Shown here one piece after another: positions 25,721-37,011 of a stretch of 64,000 nucleotides of DNA. A program made the translations under genes and the position numbers. The notes under the pieces are model-generated. The model was given only the letters and a program-made list of their open reading frames with translations, did no database searches and had not been told where the DNA came from. Source of the DNA: Ephemerocybe angulata (lineage: Eukaryota > Basidiomycota > Agaricomycetes > Agaricales > Psathyrellaceae); the NCBI GenBank assembly GCA_013368325.1, contig JAACJK010000176.1:62001-126000 (forward strand). Reading direction: 5' to 3'. Positions within the stretch are counted from its first letter, which is position 1, and each line of letters begins with the position of its first letter.

Positions 25721-28700
25721 CTAATCTTCCAAAATACCCGAGGTTATCTCTCCGAACGCACCGGGGTCCTCGCCGTCTGACAGATGATCCATCGGATGCC
25801 CACACGAATCGTCATCTCCCTCATCGTCCGAGTCATCCGAGTCATCCGAGTCATCCTCGTCTCCTTGGTCCTCCTCGTGTTCCGGTGTTAGCAGCTGCTG
25901 TGCCGCTGGATAAGGCTGTCTCAAATGCGCACTAGGGCTGTGCTGAGGCGGGGAGGATGAGATAAGGTCCACCCCTGTGGAGGCAAGGCTTGCCGAAGTA
26001 CGGTAGCTAGTCGAAGGAAAATTTGTTGCTGCTGCGTAGGGCAGTGAAAGATAGCTTGCCGAGCGGTGGCTGGTCGAAGGATAGCTTGCCGAAGCGTAGC
26101 GAGTCGAAGGGTAGATCGCCGAAGCGTAGCTGGTCGAAGGATAGCTCGCCGAAGCGTAGCTGGTCGAAGGATAGCTCGCCGAAGCGTAGCTGGTCGAAGG
26201 ATAGCTCGCCGAAGCGTAGCTGGTCGAAGGATAGCTCGCCGAAGCGTAGCTGATCGCAGAATAGTTCGCCGAAGCCGAAGGATAGCTTGCGAATGTGTGA
26301 TTCGTCAAGGGGTAGCTTGTCAACGGAAATTCTGCTGAAGGAGGGTCCCCGGTGCTTGTTGAAGCAATGCTGCTAGACGCCAAGCTGGAATGGAGAGTCG
26401 TCGGCAAGCTGCTCGTGGAGGGAAGAATCGTCGGAGGTAGATTTGTCGACACTGCGCTCGTCGGGGGAAGATCCGTCGAAGGGTGGGTTGGCGAAGAGAG
26501 ATTTCTAGAAGGAGCGCCTATTTTTGCGACGACGATTGGCTCAGCGGTCTCTGCAGCTGCATCAGGCGTCGGCGGTTTCAGATGATAATCGAAATCGGGT
26601 GGAATGGAAGGTATTCTGAGTGGGGGATAATCGTGGGTGTGCATGTACGTGTGTCCGGCTGACATGCGGTACTGGTAACGCATGAACAGGTCGCGATCTC
26701 CAAACCTGGGGGCAATTCAGTCACGGTTGGGATATGTTACGTTTGAGTTACAGGACGAACCGGTTAATGTAGTATTCTTTCCATGCCTCCTGATTGTTGA
26801 CCCAGCGTGATTTAGGCTCAGAGCACAGCTTCTTCCCAAGGCTGAATCGAGGCGTGATATGAACGCCTCGAATCACATCTGCAGGGTCTACAAAGCCGAT
26901 TGTGTCCTCAGATTCAAGGGATGACAGAGCCAGGCGGTCCAGCAGGAATTCTTCTCCGGTTGAGATGACGTCGTACCAGCGGACCCACAGAAGGTCAATT
27001 CTATGGGAGTTGAGGCAGCGCTTTCCATCTGGAAGGACTCCGACAAACAGGACATTCGCGTGAAATATGCCCAAGACCTTTGCGTAGAGGTATGGATGCT
27101 CTGTTCTCCAAGTTTGGGCACGATATGCACTGTTTAGGAGCATTATTTTGCATTGCGATGTCCCGACGTGGATCGCGCTCTCGTCTCTTCGAATGTCGTA
27201 TGCGGTGTAGTTGATGTGGACGAGCTGGTGTGAGTAAAGAGAGTTTTCTTCGAGCACGACAGAGGCCCACTGAGAAGAGCAGGTGCCAGTACAGTCTTCG
27301 GCAACGCCCAGTTTGCGGAGTATACGTGGTAGCAAATGCTTCTTGAGCTTGGGCAGGAAATCCTAACGACCAAAAGCGATTGAGAAGCTAGTGCGTGCTG
27401 TGGAGAGGGTGCCACGTACCGTCACGTATTTGTCCCGTAAGCTGGTGCCAGGCGCCTCTTTGAATGCAATGCTGAGGTTCAAGCGGTCGTTCTTGTTGTT
27501 AGCCATAGTGTAACGCGCCGCCATTGTCGTTTCTGGCCGGTCTGAGGATCCCATTTGAGTGCCCTCGGTGTTATCGCGGGACATGTCCTCTCTGATACGG
27601 TGTAGCCGAGCTTGGCGGCGTTCGATTTGCGTCATCTGGCCTTCAAAGTCCTTCTTGTCGGTCCTCTTGTACCAGGACTTGGGCAATCGATGACATAGCT
27701 CATTCTAAACAGATGTTAAATGGAGATATGTCAGAGGCGAACTCAAATACTCACAATTTCACTTGTGTACGAATCGGATGTGCCATACCAACGGATGATT
27801 GAAACATAATCCCCCAAGAAATGATACTTGATCGTTGATATACCAAGGGCTGCCGGTTTACGGGCGGCAGAAGTTGTCCCCAGCCCTTTACCGCCTTTTG
27901 CCTTCGCCTCTCGACGTACTCTCGCCTCCGCTTCTTTCTCCAACTCCTTGGTGGGAATTTTGGAGCATGTCTCGTACTCAAAAAGGCGTGTTTGGGCACC
28001 AAGAACGGTGGTTGTGTAATGGAGATAGTCGAGAGTGTAATCGTTGTGGAGGCGGAGCTTGGCTAGGGCATGCCACTGCGCATATATGAACAAAAGCTTC
28101 ATGAGAAGGCTGTTATGGGGCTCGGGCATCAGGCCTTCGAATGCTGGGATAGAGCACTGCCAGAGCGGCGGGTGAGTATGTCATCTTGTTCAAATAGTGT
28201 ATCGACTTACCTGTAAGAGATCCTCAAAGTCTCGTGCGGCCTTTCTCTTCATATCAGAAGCGTTCAAGCCAAACTTGCGTATCCCGTCTCTCTCAAAGGG
28301 GGGGATAGCACGGTATCTTCGGGTTTAGATCAGAACCAAGATTACTATCGGCTGTTAAGAGTATAGATTGGCATACCTTGCATCCAGTTCTGCGGTCAAT
28401 GTGGTCTTTACTACCTTCGAAAATGCTTCTAAAAGTCGAATTAGGTGAATGTATAGCCTTTTCCATACACCTATCTCAAATTCATGCATGAGATCGACGA
28501 CGAGAGCCGAAGATATAGAGAAGTAGAAGGGGGCAAGGGCCGCGAAGGCGTTCTGGCGATGAGCTGTTAGAAAGATCTCACTTGAGCTGCGAGCATAAAT
28601 CAAGACCCACCTTGGCTGGAACGAGCGAATCTTGCTTCAACACGTCTTCAATCTTATCACCATCAACGGCGTAGCCTCTGGTATATATATCGATGCGCGC

Positions 28701-30805
28701 CTTTTCAACTTTTAGATCGTGTTCGTCAAGATTGCGTATCTTGATAACACGTTCGTAATCAGTTGGCCCTCCGAGCTTGGACAGGTCAGTTTTGAGTACA
28801 AGGCATCGGTGACAGGGACAGGTGCCGTTGTTTCGAACACCAGCGACCAAGATCCTGCCCGAGCATAGTGAGGTGCTTATAAAATATGATATCAAGATCC
28901 GTACGCACTTCTCAGGGTAGTCGGCAGAATAAGTGAAGATTCGAGGGAAAAAAAGTCGCGACTTCCCATCGGGGCAGACCAGGAGCAAACCATTCTTCAT
29001 CGCCTCAAGCAGCTCCTCATCTAGCAAGACCGACCATTGCTCGTGGAAGAGCTCGCGTGCACAGTGGGTTACCAACGATTTCGAGGGAAGTTTCCCTTCG
29101 TTTCGAGTCTTGAGGTAGTCCGTAAAATGGTCAGGTAACTTTCAGAGCATCAGAACAACTAATCACGGAATGAGTAAGAGTGTGGGTGCACCTTCATAAA
29201 GTATGCAATCTGGTCGCACAACCGCTCCGACGGCCGGCACCGTCTATACTTCGACTCGTTTCCAAACATAAGGTTGCAAGGCCAAAGAGCTGCAGTCGCG
29301 CCAAACGTGGTGAGGTGAGTAGCGTCACTCGAGAACATCATCCCAACTACGACTCGCTCATACTGTTCTTGCCCTACACTCGGAGGAAGCCTTTGAAGAG
29401 CATCATGTGCGTCTCTAAATGCTCGAGAAGCGTAGAGCTCGCCGTAGAGCTCCACTTCGGGCGATTCGGGAGTTGGTTTCCACGTTTCCTTGTAAGGATG
29501 GTAGTGAAATTGTTGGTGATGACCTGGATTGGTGACCTTCTCCTTGATGACGGAGACAATGCTGCGGTGTCGAAAATTGCCAATGTCATAGCTTTCAACC
29601 CCAGGATTCTTCAGTCGGCTGTGGAAAGGAACATCGATTGATATTTTGGTGGTGATCCACCCGTCGTCTTGGATCCAACTTCCACTTGCGTCGTCAAGTT
29701 CATCTTTGTTGGCGCCGAGTTCCTCAAACTTGGCTCTCCAGTTGATCCCCGTCGCATCGGTGAGTGAAAAATCATTGGCTTCGAATATATGGACGAGGCT
29801 CTCGAAGTCGGCGAAGGATTTCGTGGGCGATTTCCAATACCATTCGGCGAGAGAGAAGGCCGATTTGCTAGCGAACGGTCCATAGGTCTGCGGTGTTGCC
29901 AGTGGCGACGATATTTCACTGGAAGCGTCGACGCGGTTGGAAAGATCCTTGAGGGTAACATTGACATGGGGATCATGGGTGAGCTCTGTGGTTCCAGTTG
30001 GCATAGAGTAGGTGCGCATGACGCCGAACGTGTTCCGTTTCGATCTGAGAGGAGCCAGGTGTCGTGGTTCATCAGTGGCTACCGTTGCGTCAATGGCCCC
30101 TGAGTCAACGTTCGCCTGAGGTGGTTCTACCCCTGGGCTCGGTTCTGGGAGATCATCCTGCCTATAGCGAGCAGGAAGGCGATGGGGCCTTTCTGCTCTA
30201 CGAAGGGCTAAAGGAAGATCCGGGTTCTGTTAAGGTGGGCAATGATTAGTATCTTCATCATAAAACGATAGTAGTGATAGTCTCGCACCGCAGTATTCGA
30301 GTTAAATACAACTGGATCAATGTGCTCAGGAGGGCCGGGTTCGGATGGCCACTAGTGTTGTATTCGGAGAACAGGCATGAGCACTGATGATATGCCGAAG
30401 ATAATCTGTACTGACCTGGGTGACAGTAGGTGCACTCAAATCGACAACTTGTAAGGCTCCTGAAGCCGTTTCGCCCCTTTCTGGTGCAGAACCTACGGCC
30501 GCAAGCTCCAACCTGCGTCGTTTCTTTGCTTCCCAGTGTGCTTTTGTTTCCTCGAGAAGATCAGAAAAAGTACGCTTGTTTGTACCACAGGAGCGCTGAT
30601 GGGCGTCCAAGCGCCAAGATTGCTTATAACTCTTCCTGCAGAGTTCGCATACATGAACAGGGATCGTGATAGCTTGGCTAGTATCGGATTCCCCTTCCGG
30701 GACGCCATGGCGTTCTTCATCCTCTATCACAGGCTCGGGAAGTTCAACGAGCCTGGCTTTGGCTTTGGCTTTCTTGCGGGTCGAAGATCGCGTAGAGGGA
30801 GGCAT
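25721..30805 (-). CDS. Plavaka-type (CACTA-related) DNA transposase, apparently intact
   Basis: Transposase of about 1508 residues. The exons are 30416-30805, 30289-30351, 29192-30226, 28909-29138, 28611-28854, 28377-28552, 28211-28316, 27755-28156, 27420-27704, 26752-27362 and 25721-26705; every phase agrees and there is no internal stop. The N-terminus has a basic run and a C2H2 finger (CELCRKSYKQSWRLDAHQRSC), as usual for Plavaka. Then come RRAERPHRLPARYR, GMMFSSDATHLTTFG with LMFGNESKYRRCRPS, and VLVAGVRNNGTCPCHRC-like sequence. VDLMHEFEIGVWKRL, FVGVLPDGKRCL and WKEYYINRFVL follow. The family assignment rests on this motif order. The C-terminal 250 residues are low-complexity Ser/Thr/Tyr/Ala repeats followed by an acidic tail. 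I could not find terminal inverted repeats, so the element ends are undefined. Confidence 0.85.
26050..26275. repeat. 30-bp minisatellite inside the transposase last exon
   Basis: Seven to eight tandem 30-bp units start at 26050, 26080, 26110, 26140, 26170, 26200, 26230 and 26260. The units at 26140, 26170 and 26200 look identical. Because 30 is divisible by three, each unit adds ten residues (SYASASYPST on the coding strand) without shifting the frame. Confidence 0.95.
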
Positions 30806-31434
30806 TCCTCAGCTAGAAGGGCTCAGAAGTTGGTTTGGGGTGTTGACATTAGAGTTGTTGGGCAGCAAGACGCCTTTTGAGAGGAGCGGCCATGGTGCAC
30901 CGGAAATAAGATCGTGAGTCATTTGAGTATACGAGACAGTTAGCTACCGGTGTCTGAGTCCTGCAGCTGCGATGCAAGGTTAAGCAGCAACCACGGAACT
31001 GCGACAAATCGGCCGCGGAGCACAGATACTGCGAATCATTCCGAATGCACGCGCGTCGGAACGGGGAAGCCAAGATCCAGGACGCGTATGGGTGGGTTGT
31101 GGTGATCATCGCTTACGGAGAGCGACTCAGAACAGACTGAAAGATGAAGATGGAACGTATAGTGGGGGCCTCTGAGGCGTCAATGTGCACGGCGGCACAA
31201 CGCAAGGGCCAAATGGGAGTTTGGCATTTGCTGGTCTCCCGTTTATGCGTCAGTATGCCACTGTATGGCTTCACCCTCCGATTGAATCGGACTGAGGTTG
31301 AGAGCCCCATCACCGTAACTCCCCTTAGATCTAGAAAACTTGAAGAAAACCATTGACTCGAATCAAGAAAGACAGGCCATCATTTGGTTCTGAATCTGCT
31401 TATGACAATTACAATGCTAAGCTACAAACATATC
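30806..31434. other. Region upstream of the transposase
   Basis: This 630-base region should contain the transposase promoter and possibly one end of the element. I looked for CACTA/CACTG-type ends mirrored near 25.3-25.7 kb and found none convincing. Confidence 0.35.
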
Positions 31435-32096
31435 CTAATCACGACCTGCCATATATGCTTCAAAGCGATTGCTCGCAGTCTCGACGATGGCGCTGACGTC
31501 GGCGGGACAAGGTACCAAGCGAGCTAACACCTTCACAGAGTAGTACTCGTTCAACCACCACCCGCGGTACCGTTCAGCTTCAGCCTGGTAGCGCTTCAGC
31601 GTTTCGTTCATGTTATCCAACCTCTCCTCCATGTCCAGCAGCTCATTTCGGCTTTCCTCGAGTTCCACCTGAGTGTCTTTCCGAAGTTCTTTCTCTTTGA
31701 TGAGCTGCGCCTTCAACCTCTTCTGGGTGCGTTCGGCCCTTTCTGCGCGCGCATGGAGGCTTGCAATCTTCCCTTTATAAAAGGCGATCTCGACAGAGGT
31801 TTGATCGTCTTTACTTGGTTCATTGTAGCGGTCTGAGAATCGGGGGAGATGAAAGTAAGTACAGGGACATGGCACTCTCGTAAGATGAACGTACGCTTCA
31901 CCGCTATGTGTGATCTCTCTGCTACTTGAAGCCGTAAATCAGGACGCTCCGGATTTGCCGGTACGGCTGGGCTTGAGGTCGAGATATTGGCTCGGATCGC
32001 GAAGGAGGGTATACAACGGAGTGCTGGGCCAACTATACGTATGGAGGGAATGCGTCGGTGGCGGGGGCTTATTGCGGGGGCGGGGCACTGTGACAT
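31435..32096 (-). CDS. Coiled-coil protein of unknown function, about 199 residues
   Basis: Two exons, 31895-32096 and 31435-31832, join in phase (200 codons). The first 70 residues are Pro/Ser/Arg-rich. Residues about 80-160 form a long charged helix with heptad spacing (HARAERAERTQKRLKAQ, LEESRNELLDMEERLDNM), a probable coiled coil. The C-terminus is short and hydrophobic. An in-frame start 11 codons upstream (32129) is also possible. I do not recognise the family. It sits between the transposase and another unknown gene, all on the minus strand. Confidence 0.6.
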
Positions 32097-33140
32097 GATG
32101 ACGCAGTAGTAGTTGGAGTGTTTGAGCAATCGGTGGCTAGGTTGGACTCGCTGTGGTGCGGCGCTGAACTGGATGAACGGTGATGGGTGGATCTATCGAC
32201 GACTCCGACTCACTGGCCTTATATTAGAGCCAAGAACTGGGGCATTGACGTTGCAGCCGTGTGACTGCGACACTCTTGTTGGGGAGGGGCTACTGTATAT
32301 TGTTCGCGCGGTTAGCCTTCGCTGCGATGCGTCTGTGGCGCCGGTACACCAATACACCAGTAAACCTACGGGAAGCTGCGCTGAACGCGAGCGCCGCTTG
32401 CGCTTCCTCCAGCGGGACCGCCTAGACCCACGGGAAGCTGCGCTAAACGATAGCGTCGCTTGCGGTCGGATGTCCGCCTAGACCTACGGGAAACTGCGCT
32501 GAACGCCGCGGATGGCGTCGCTCACACATCTGACCGCTGTACCCGCAGCTCCTACCGGGAACCAAATTCAGTTGGGAAGAAAATATCATGGCGATGGCTG
32601 CGTACCAGTTTCCAAGGCGGGTCATCCTGCACTGACACTACCCGTGATCTTCAGGGGTTTTCATTGTAATGTGCGGGGAGGATCTTTCGAGAGCTAAGAT
32701 GAAGACCTTCGTCTAAATCGAAGGAGATTCCTGAAAGATTTGAGGCGGGCGGTGGTGAGTTGCAAGGCCTCTTCGGAGTCTGAGTCACTGGCTGTTCGAG
32801 AACGCCACTGCTAATGTAAGTTTCACGATTTGGGTTTCCCCTGATCCTTGCCCTCCAGATTAGATTAGATCGTCAGAAAGCTAACTTGAAGGCTGCTCCC
32901 GGGCCAGCGCTTCTCAACCTTCGTGCTCCAGCAAGCTCCAGGATGAAGCAGTTTGGCATTGGATGATATAAATCTTGTCCACCTCAACCACAGATAGGGC
33001 GTCACGCCCACATCAGACGCCCCCGCTAGGAGGAAATCGCGGCAAAATAGCGGCGGAGTGCTCAATACCTCCAATTAGTCGTAAACATCAATGATTTGAA
33101 GGGAACTACATCATGATCATACTAGGTATACATAACTGAA
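32097..33140. other. Intergenic region with a GC-rich tandem repeat
   Basis: No gene is supported in about 1 kb. It contains the three-unit repeat at 32364-32526. Confidence 0.45.
32364..32526. repeat. Degenerate tandem repeat, three units of about 56-62 bp
   Basis: Units start at 32364, 32426 and 32482. Each begins ACCYACGGGAARCTGCGCT, then AAACG or GAACG, then a variable GC-rich tail ending in CCGCCTAG for the first two units. Confidence 0.75.
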
Positions 33141-34578
33141 TCAAGCCTGAGAAAGCGATGCGGAATGCGACGCAAGCCGTTGAAAAATCATCGTGACCTG
33201 CTCGAACAGGCCAGCCAAGTCCCTTGCGAGGGGCTCGGACGGGGTGTCCTCGTGCTTGATCTTGACGTTGACGTCGAGAGACAAGTCAATACCGGTGCTT
33301 TCTTGAACGTCGCCCGGGCCTTGATGTTCTATCGACGCGAAAGTAACGGTCGTTTCGACGGTCATGATGTCCTGGCCTTGGGAATAATTTTCAGACGATT
33401 TGCCGGTCCACTGGGTACCTATACCTAACAACGAATCTCTCGCCCAGAAGGCGACCGTGGCCAAATCGGCAAAGTTCCTTGCTTCTGGCCCAACCGTTTC
33501 GACCCCCGGTCCAGGAGTCAGGCCTGCTCCGGTGACCACGCCAGGAGCGGAGCTTCGGGAAGATGTCGATGAAACGCCAGCCTGAGGTCCGAGACCCGCC
33601 GACTCGGATCCAATGTTAAAGACCGTGAGAACGGAGCGCCCAAACTTGGAAAGCTTCGACGCCGTCGCGTTGGTGATTGCCCGAAGCGCGGTCTGGAGAT
33701 CGGAAAGAAAATTAGTAGAAGGCTCAGATCGGTTATTCGGATGTTCGGATGCACTGGATACTCACGTCCAGTTCTACCTTCGTCTTGAAAGGTCCAACTC
33801 CCTCGTGAGGGTTTACCCGGACTTCAATAATGGGTGACCGCAAAGTTGCCTCCCGCCGGGCCTTCGCCATGGCGGCGGCGGCGACATCGCCAGGGTGGTC
33901 GGAGAGGGAGATGATATCGAGGCTATGATCGGATCTGGTGGTGCTGCTGTCGGTCTCGCTCAGGCCCGGATTGCTCTCGAGGGAGGCCCGTTGGCCGGAA
34001 TCCGCCTGGGCGCGGTACTGCCACCACGAGGCGAATATCAAGCTCAAATACGTTAGGATGGTCCAGTCCTGCGAATCGAGTGTTTCGGAGGGCAACGTTG
34101 ATGGTTCCAAGTGTGCACCGGATGCGTCAACAAGTTGGACGGAAGAGATTGTTCCAGGTTGATCAAGGACCTGAAGACTAGCAGACGAGGAAAGTCATGA
34201 GCTCTATGCTGTCGCTGAAGATTGTGGTACTTACATAAACCTCTGGTAGTGGAGACCGACCGTCAGCCGGTTCGGAGAGGCCTCTCCGATGTCCACGAGG
34301 CGTTCGATTTTGACGGAGAGCGCCTGAGCCACATCAGTCCAGAAAAAAAAAGTGCCGTCTTTCAGTTTGAAGAGGCAGGAAAAAATATCAATGAGTGAAC
34401 ACAACTAAAGTGACATCCGTGATCAGAGAGATCTGTGTCGACCCAAAAGAACCTTTGAACTTACACAATCCCCAGGTGAGTCAGGACGCCCTGGCCCGAT
34501 GGGTAGAAGTTGTCCCGGCGTGTAAAATGGGTCCTGCAGATTGGAAAAATCGATGGGTGGAATGAGATAATCCGCCAT
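33141..34578 (-). CDS. Uncharacterised protein, 415 residues
   Basis: Four exons: 34465-34578, 34235-34404, 33766-34177 and 33141-33692; the phases agree and the sum is 416 codons. The start at 34578 (MADYLIPPIDFSNLQDPFYT) is the only ATG in frame before the first donor. A mixed segment FFFWTDVAQALSVKIERLVD is followed by conserved-looking hydrophobic and charged residues and a possible membrane-proximal stretch WTILTYLSLIFASWWQYR (about residue 150). Ser-rich sequence and an alanine/arginine helix come next. The C-terminal third contains STGID-LSLDVNVKIKHEDT and a helical end. I do not recognise the family. The consistent splicing argues that it is a real gene. Confidence 0.6.
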
Positions 34579-36458
34579 TGAGTCGTTGAGAAGTGTCGAT
34601 GGACAGGTCACTTGGGGAGTGGCAGGTGTCAGATTCGGCTTACAGACTCACTATTTATACCCTTCATAAAAGTATCGCTGCACAGATATGAATGTCAGTG
34701 TCCTATGAAATGAATGTGAGAGAGAGGCCGTGCCCATGACCTGTAGAACACGGCGGAAACAGATCTCTCGGCCGTACCTGTAGAGGATGAACTTCGCTAC
34801 AATTGTCCGCTCTCACAATCAGCGGTATTCCAATGTCAAAGCGTGTTGTACTTCAACCGAGCGCCGGCAGGACGGTGAGGTTGGCGTTTCCCATCGTCGA
34901 TGAGGAAATTTCAAGAAGAGAACATGTAGAGATCCGAAGTAGATCCTCAAGTTGACGTACACGGTGGACACAAGACCCTTCCAGAACCCTCGGCATCCGT
35001 GTCGAAGCCCACCATGCGCCCTTCTTTACAACACCTCCTCAGTATTAGTTGGGCGATGGACTTCAGTTTACAAAACGCGGCTGGCTTCAAGAAGGCCTCT
35101 TCATCTTCCTATTGATATTAACGGGAGGTGCATGCTGGAAGAAGGCCCACCTATTGATAAGGAGTGAAATTCCAACCGTCTTTAGCCCGCTCTACTTTAC
35201 CTTTAACGCAATTATCATATCAGCATTCACCAAGGTATACGAGCCCAAAGGAATACTCACTCTGCGTCTTATAAAGTGAATAGTGCTGCTGATCACCGGC
35301 GCTAACCTGATGAGCGCTCGGCAGGTTGTTCGGCCGCCGCTTAGTATGTATTACATACCTAAGTTGGTAAGGAGCGTTCCTGAAATGGAAAGCGCACTCC
35401 TCAAAGATAAAGGCGGCAGCCCGGCAGGCACAGCCTAGACTCAGAGACTCGCCACATCTCGCCACGCCCTCTGGCAAATCGTTGCGATGCTCGTATGTAT
35501 TACCTAAAGAGGGTAAATGGGCTTGTTCTCCTCTGATACTCACTGTGACTGACTCGGACAGAGTTGCACCGAGGGGCATCTTGGATAGGGAGGTTTCAAA
35601 TTGGGACCACTAGGCTGGCCTGGAGCTGTCTTGAATTGCGAAGCTATAGAAGTGGATCGCTCCTGGTCCCAGATAAGCAGATAGAATCCTGCTCATATCT
35701 ATATTAAGCATTGGCTACTGGGGATTTGAACTTTATTCCGAAGACAAAGCGAACCTTACTCATCCAAGGATCGGTGTTAGTTTGCGACAGGTCAGTGTGC
35801 GCCGTGCGTCCAACAACTCTCCTGTCAGTGCTCCTGGTATCAGTATCATTCTTGGGAGCCCACTCATGATTGACAGATACCAGGGTCGTCACGGTGCGTT
35901 TTGTGTTCAATGAGATGTGTAGCTTATACTATCATAGATGCTATAGCCGGAGGGATCGGGTCGCTGACCCAGTGGGTGTTCTGAATTACATAGATGTTCT
36001 GTAGGTTCGAACTTCGAAGACCTTGTTCCCACTTAATTCCAAGGAGCCATCGTCACGGTGGTGTTGGGGAATGAACCGAATCCAGCTCCGACACGGAGAA
36101 GCCTCACCTTCCTCCATATATTCCTGTTGAGAAGATGGGCTCGGAGATGGGTGGGAACTGGGTGGATCATACCTATCATCATGTTTGCGGCGATTCTGCT
36201 TCCGAAAGACTCCTTAGCACTAAACCTGAGGGCTGCTCTCACTGGGCTGACGGCCCCTTTAATGACTATAACCCAGAGTTGTGGTAATTGAAAGTCCGAC
36301 TCCATATTAGGAACGGCCCGTTCGCAGGGCTGCAATCCTCAGGTGGACCCTTATACCCCTTTTACTCTTCCCAACAGCAATAAGTGGCGAGCCGTTTGTT
36401 GTCCATTCCCCCTTATCCCTTACCTGCGTTTCTCTGCCCAACGCACAGTATAACGACT
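34579..36458. other. Intergenic region, no gene seen
   Basis: This is 1.9 kb between divergent genes. Several short frames on both strands have no coding character or motif. No repeat was recognised. Confidence 0.35.
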
Positions 36459-37011
36459 ATGGAAGCTACTTTCATCGAAGAACAACAATATGACATTGGG
36501 AGCATTCCAACGAAAGCTGCTGCTCCGGTATGTTTCCACCCTCTCCCCCGCACTGCTCATCCTTGACGATGTCTGTCACACTCTCCACACACAGAAGGTG
36601 CCTTTCGGAAACAAGTAAGCGCCTGCCTTTCCGCTTGCTGCGTTATGTCTGACCCACAGCACCAACCCCAGCCCCTTCCTAACTCAGTCGTCCCCGCACT
36701 TTCCCCAGCCCTCCCCACCGAAGCTGCATCGCGAAACCAAGGCCTCGACAGCGACAGCTCCAGCGCCAAATGATACAGACCTTCCAGCCTTCGATCTTCC
36801 CTTCGTCCTGAAGATCATCCGGCTATACAACAGGTCTGCAGCCACCTACCGGCGTAACTCCAGGAGCCCCAGCGCGCAAGACGAAGTCATTATGAAGAAC
36901 GCCACTGGCCTCCTCGAGACCGCCCAATCTCAGATGCCTTACATGAAGCAGGATGCTCGCCGTGCCCTTGAAGGCTTCCTTGAAGTGCGGAGGTTGCCTG
37001 CCTCCAATTGA
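36459..37011 (+). CDS. Small protein of unknown function, 146 residues
   Basis: Three exons, 36459-36527, 36595-36614 (20 nt) and 36660-37011, join in phase to 147 codons. It starts MEATFIEEQQYDIGSIPTKA. A proline/serine-rich linker follows. The C-terminal half (about residues 85-146) is a helical segment (FDLPFVLKIIRLYNRSAATY, GLLETAQSQMPYMKQDARR) that could be a small folded domain. There is no signal peptide or membrane segment, and I recognise no family. Confidence 0.6.

Noticed and set aside
26050..26275. CRISPR-like array
   Set aside because: Units are contiguous 30-bp repeats with no spacers, in frame inside a eukaryotic transposase.
25280..31300. CACTA-type terminal inverted repeats bounding the transposase
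   Set aside because: CACT-containing strings on the left had no mirrored partner on the right when compared by eye.
36000..36020. tRNA B-box-like GGTTCGAAC
   Set aside because: No matching A box or cloverleaf could be drawn upstream; the same applies to similar strings near 1485 and 39758.
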